Source: a virus
IMG/VR virus record: IMGVR_UViG_3300030118_002181
Span: 1-22,145 of that record
Strand: one strand, 5' to 3'
Length of the DNA: 22,145 bases
The notes beneath the pieces were generated by a model. The model was given only the letters and a program-made list of their open reading frames with translations, was not told where the DNA came from and did no database searches. A program made the translations under genes and the position numbers. The first letter of the stretch is position 1. The number at the start of each line of letters is the position of its first letter. Below are positions 20,855 through 22,145 of this stretch, one piece after another.

Positions 20855-22145
20855 ACTATATTCAATAATTCTAAACTACTATCTCCTGTTGTTAAATTTG
20901 TTTTGATACTATTTATTCTATAGTTTCTATTATGTAACGAAATTTTATCATTCAATTTTAAATCAAATATAATTTTTAGTGGTAGCTTGGCTTTTACTTT
21001 TGTTAATCTTCTACCTGCATTAAATACATCTTGTATATAAGTCTTATAACAATTTTCAAAAAGTGTACCTGTAAAAGTAGATCCTCCTGTATATTCATTA
21101 ACTTCTAAATCAAAATGTATATTATCAGTAGAGGTAGAACTTGATATTGCTCTTGAATTACTTGGAATCCAATAACTTGATATTGATTGATTACTTGTTT
21201 CTGTATTTTTAAGACTGATTGCAGTTGTACTTGAAGATTGTTTTATTGCATAAAATATAAGTGGTAATCCATAGAAGGATTCTTTGTTATCATCCACAAA
21301 CCATCCAAATTGTATGGATGTATTTGCACCTCCAGTTGCATTTACTAATCTTTGATATTGTAAATGTTCAAAAGGTATTTCTACTTTATAAGTATCAGAT
21401 GGAGCATCAAAAGTTGAATCTGCTGAATATTCTATAGTACCCCATCCTTTATTTTCTAATTGCTCAAATTGTTTTGATAAAAATGTACCTAATCCTTTAT
21501 AAGCAAAATCTATCTCTTTGAATGGTAAAGCCACATCTACACTACTACTTTTAATATCTACATATTCATCTATATTATGAGTAATGGAAGATGCAGCATA
21601 GAAATCATCTAATTTTTGTACAACTATAGTACCTGCATCATTTATAAAAGCAGTCAAGTTAAACATTCTAAAAAGGCCTGTAAGAAAGTCTATAACTTTC
21701 ATTTTAGGTATTTGCTCATTTATTCTAAATTCAAATGTAGTACCAGTAACTGTTTGACTTGTAGATCTCCACTCATCATTCCAAGTGCTAACACTACCAT
21801 CATCTTGACCACCTAATTCCCCATTTACTGCAAATCTTACATTACCTGCATTAAATGTTACTGTACTAGTAGAACCAATAGCAACTGTATATGTACCTGA
21901 TGCTAGGGTAAAATCACTTTCAGAAACTAATTGAGTGTTTTGTACATCTTCTGCTTGAAATATTTGAGAACCATTCCTAAAAATTCTTATAGTATATAGA
22001 TCAGTAGTTGTTGGTATAAATGTAAAAGTAAAGCCTTGAATAGTATTTGGATAAGTAGTATAAGTTGATGATACATTTACTCCATTACCTGATACACTTG
22101 TAGTAGCAGGAGGAGAACTATTTAAAGAAAATCCAGTTACAGTTC
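20851..22145 (-). CDS. Tail/baseplate-type structural protein, N-terminus cut by right edge
   Basis: The frame is open to the right edge, giving about 430 residues; the true start is outside the window. The first roughly 150 residues are Ser/Thr/Gly-rich and beta-like (TIQGFTFTFIPTTTDLYTI, then ESDFTLASGTYTVAIGSTS), similar to carbohydrate-binding or Ig-like modules. A second part begins near the internal Met at 21702 with KVIDFLTGLFRMFNLTAF and TIVVQKLDDFYAA, and ends FDLKLNDKISLHNRNYRINS then LTTGDSSLELLNIV. This C-terminal pattern is common in virion proteins of Bacteroidota phages and fits a tail-tip or baseplate hub. The gene just before the tape measure supports a tail role. Confidence 0.65.
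   Translation of the reverse strand, partial: TVTGFSLNSSPPATTSVSGNGVNVSSTYTTYPNTIQGFTFTFIPTTTDLYTIRIFRNGSQIFQAEDVQNTQLVSESDFTLASGTYTVAIGSTSTVTFNAGNVRFAVNGELGGQDDGSVSTWNDEWRSTSQTVTGTTFEFRINEQIPKMKVIDFLTGLFRMFNLTAFINDAGTIVVQKLDDFYAASSITHNIDEYVDIKSSSVDVALPFKEIDFAYKGLGTFLSKQFEQLENKGWGTIEYSADSTFDAPSDTYKVEIPFEHLQYQRLVNATGGANTSIQFGWFVDDNKESFYGLPLIFYAIKQSSSTTAISLKNTETSNQSISSYWIPSNSRAISSSTSTDNIHFDLEVNEYTGGSTFTGTLFENCYKTYIQDVFNAGRRLTKVKAKLPLKIIFDLKLNDKISLHNRNYRINSIKTNLTTGDSSLELLNIV

Noticed and set aside
1-22145. CRISPR array, insertion sequence, integrase or toxin-antitoxin pair
   Set aside because: No regularly spaced repeats outside coding sequence, no transposase or recombinase domain and no inverted-repeat ends were seen on either strand.

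Overview
The window is a stretch of a tailed double-stranded DNA phage genome (order Caudoviricetes) that probably infects a marine Bacteroidota host, likely a flavobacterium. The evidence for the host is indirect. The sequence is very A+T-rich (roughly 30% G+C by eye). Start codons are preceded by A/T-rich stretches with no purine-rich Shine-Dalgarno sequence. Many proteins resemble, from memory, families seen in uncultured marine Bacteroidota phages. Every gene I can support is on the minus strand, so the genome reads from right to left. Genes are tightly packed, and many overlap by 4 bases (ATGA or GTGA). No terminase, DNA polymerase, integrase, tRNA, IS element or CRISPR array is visible, so this is an internal piece of a larger genome.

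Layout in the direction of transcription. (1) 22145-18714: the C-terminal part of a tail or baseplate-type protein, a 46-aa protein and a 669-aa tape-measure-like protein. (2) 18680-15358: a multidomain XkdF-like prohead protease, a small Cys-rich protein, an acidic scaffold-like protein and the major capsid protein. (3) 15287-11724: a probable tail tube or other virion protein, a 149-aa protein, the portal with a Cys/His C-terminal extension, a probable head-tail connector and a tiny ORF. (4) 11746-4137: a 1,972-aa fibre ending in an S74 self-cleaving chaperone, then a lysis group (coiled-coil protein, M15 peptidase, small proteins, three-TM holin and two tiny proteins). (5) 4136-3976: a non-coding gap with a homopurine mirror repeat. 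(6) 3936-3299: a 78-aa protein and a NinG-like nuclease, closed by a terminator. (7) 3157-1: an early-type recombination operon with two unknown proteins, an annealing-type protein, an SSB with a typical C-terminal tip, a RecA/RepA-like ATPase, a small sigma-70-like protein, and three small genes of which the last runs off the left edge.

The most interesting signal is regulatory. Four short intergenic gaps and one site inside a gene carry the same bipartite motif, CAAAW then 18-19 nt (from the C of CAAAW to the T of TCGTTA) then TCGTTAW, all on the transcribed strand and, in the four gaps, ending 5-11 nt before a start codon. CpG is otherwise very rare in this genome, which makes the CG in the motif stand out. 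These look like phage-specific late promoters that divide the structural genes into separate transcription units, with hairpin-plus-T-run terminators between some of them. The sigma-like protein at 490-969 is an obvious but unproven candidate for reading them.
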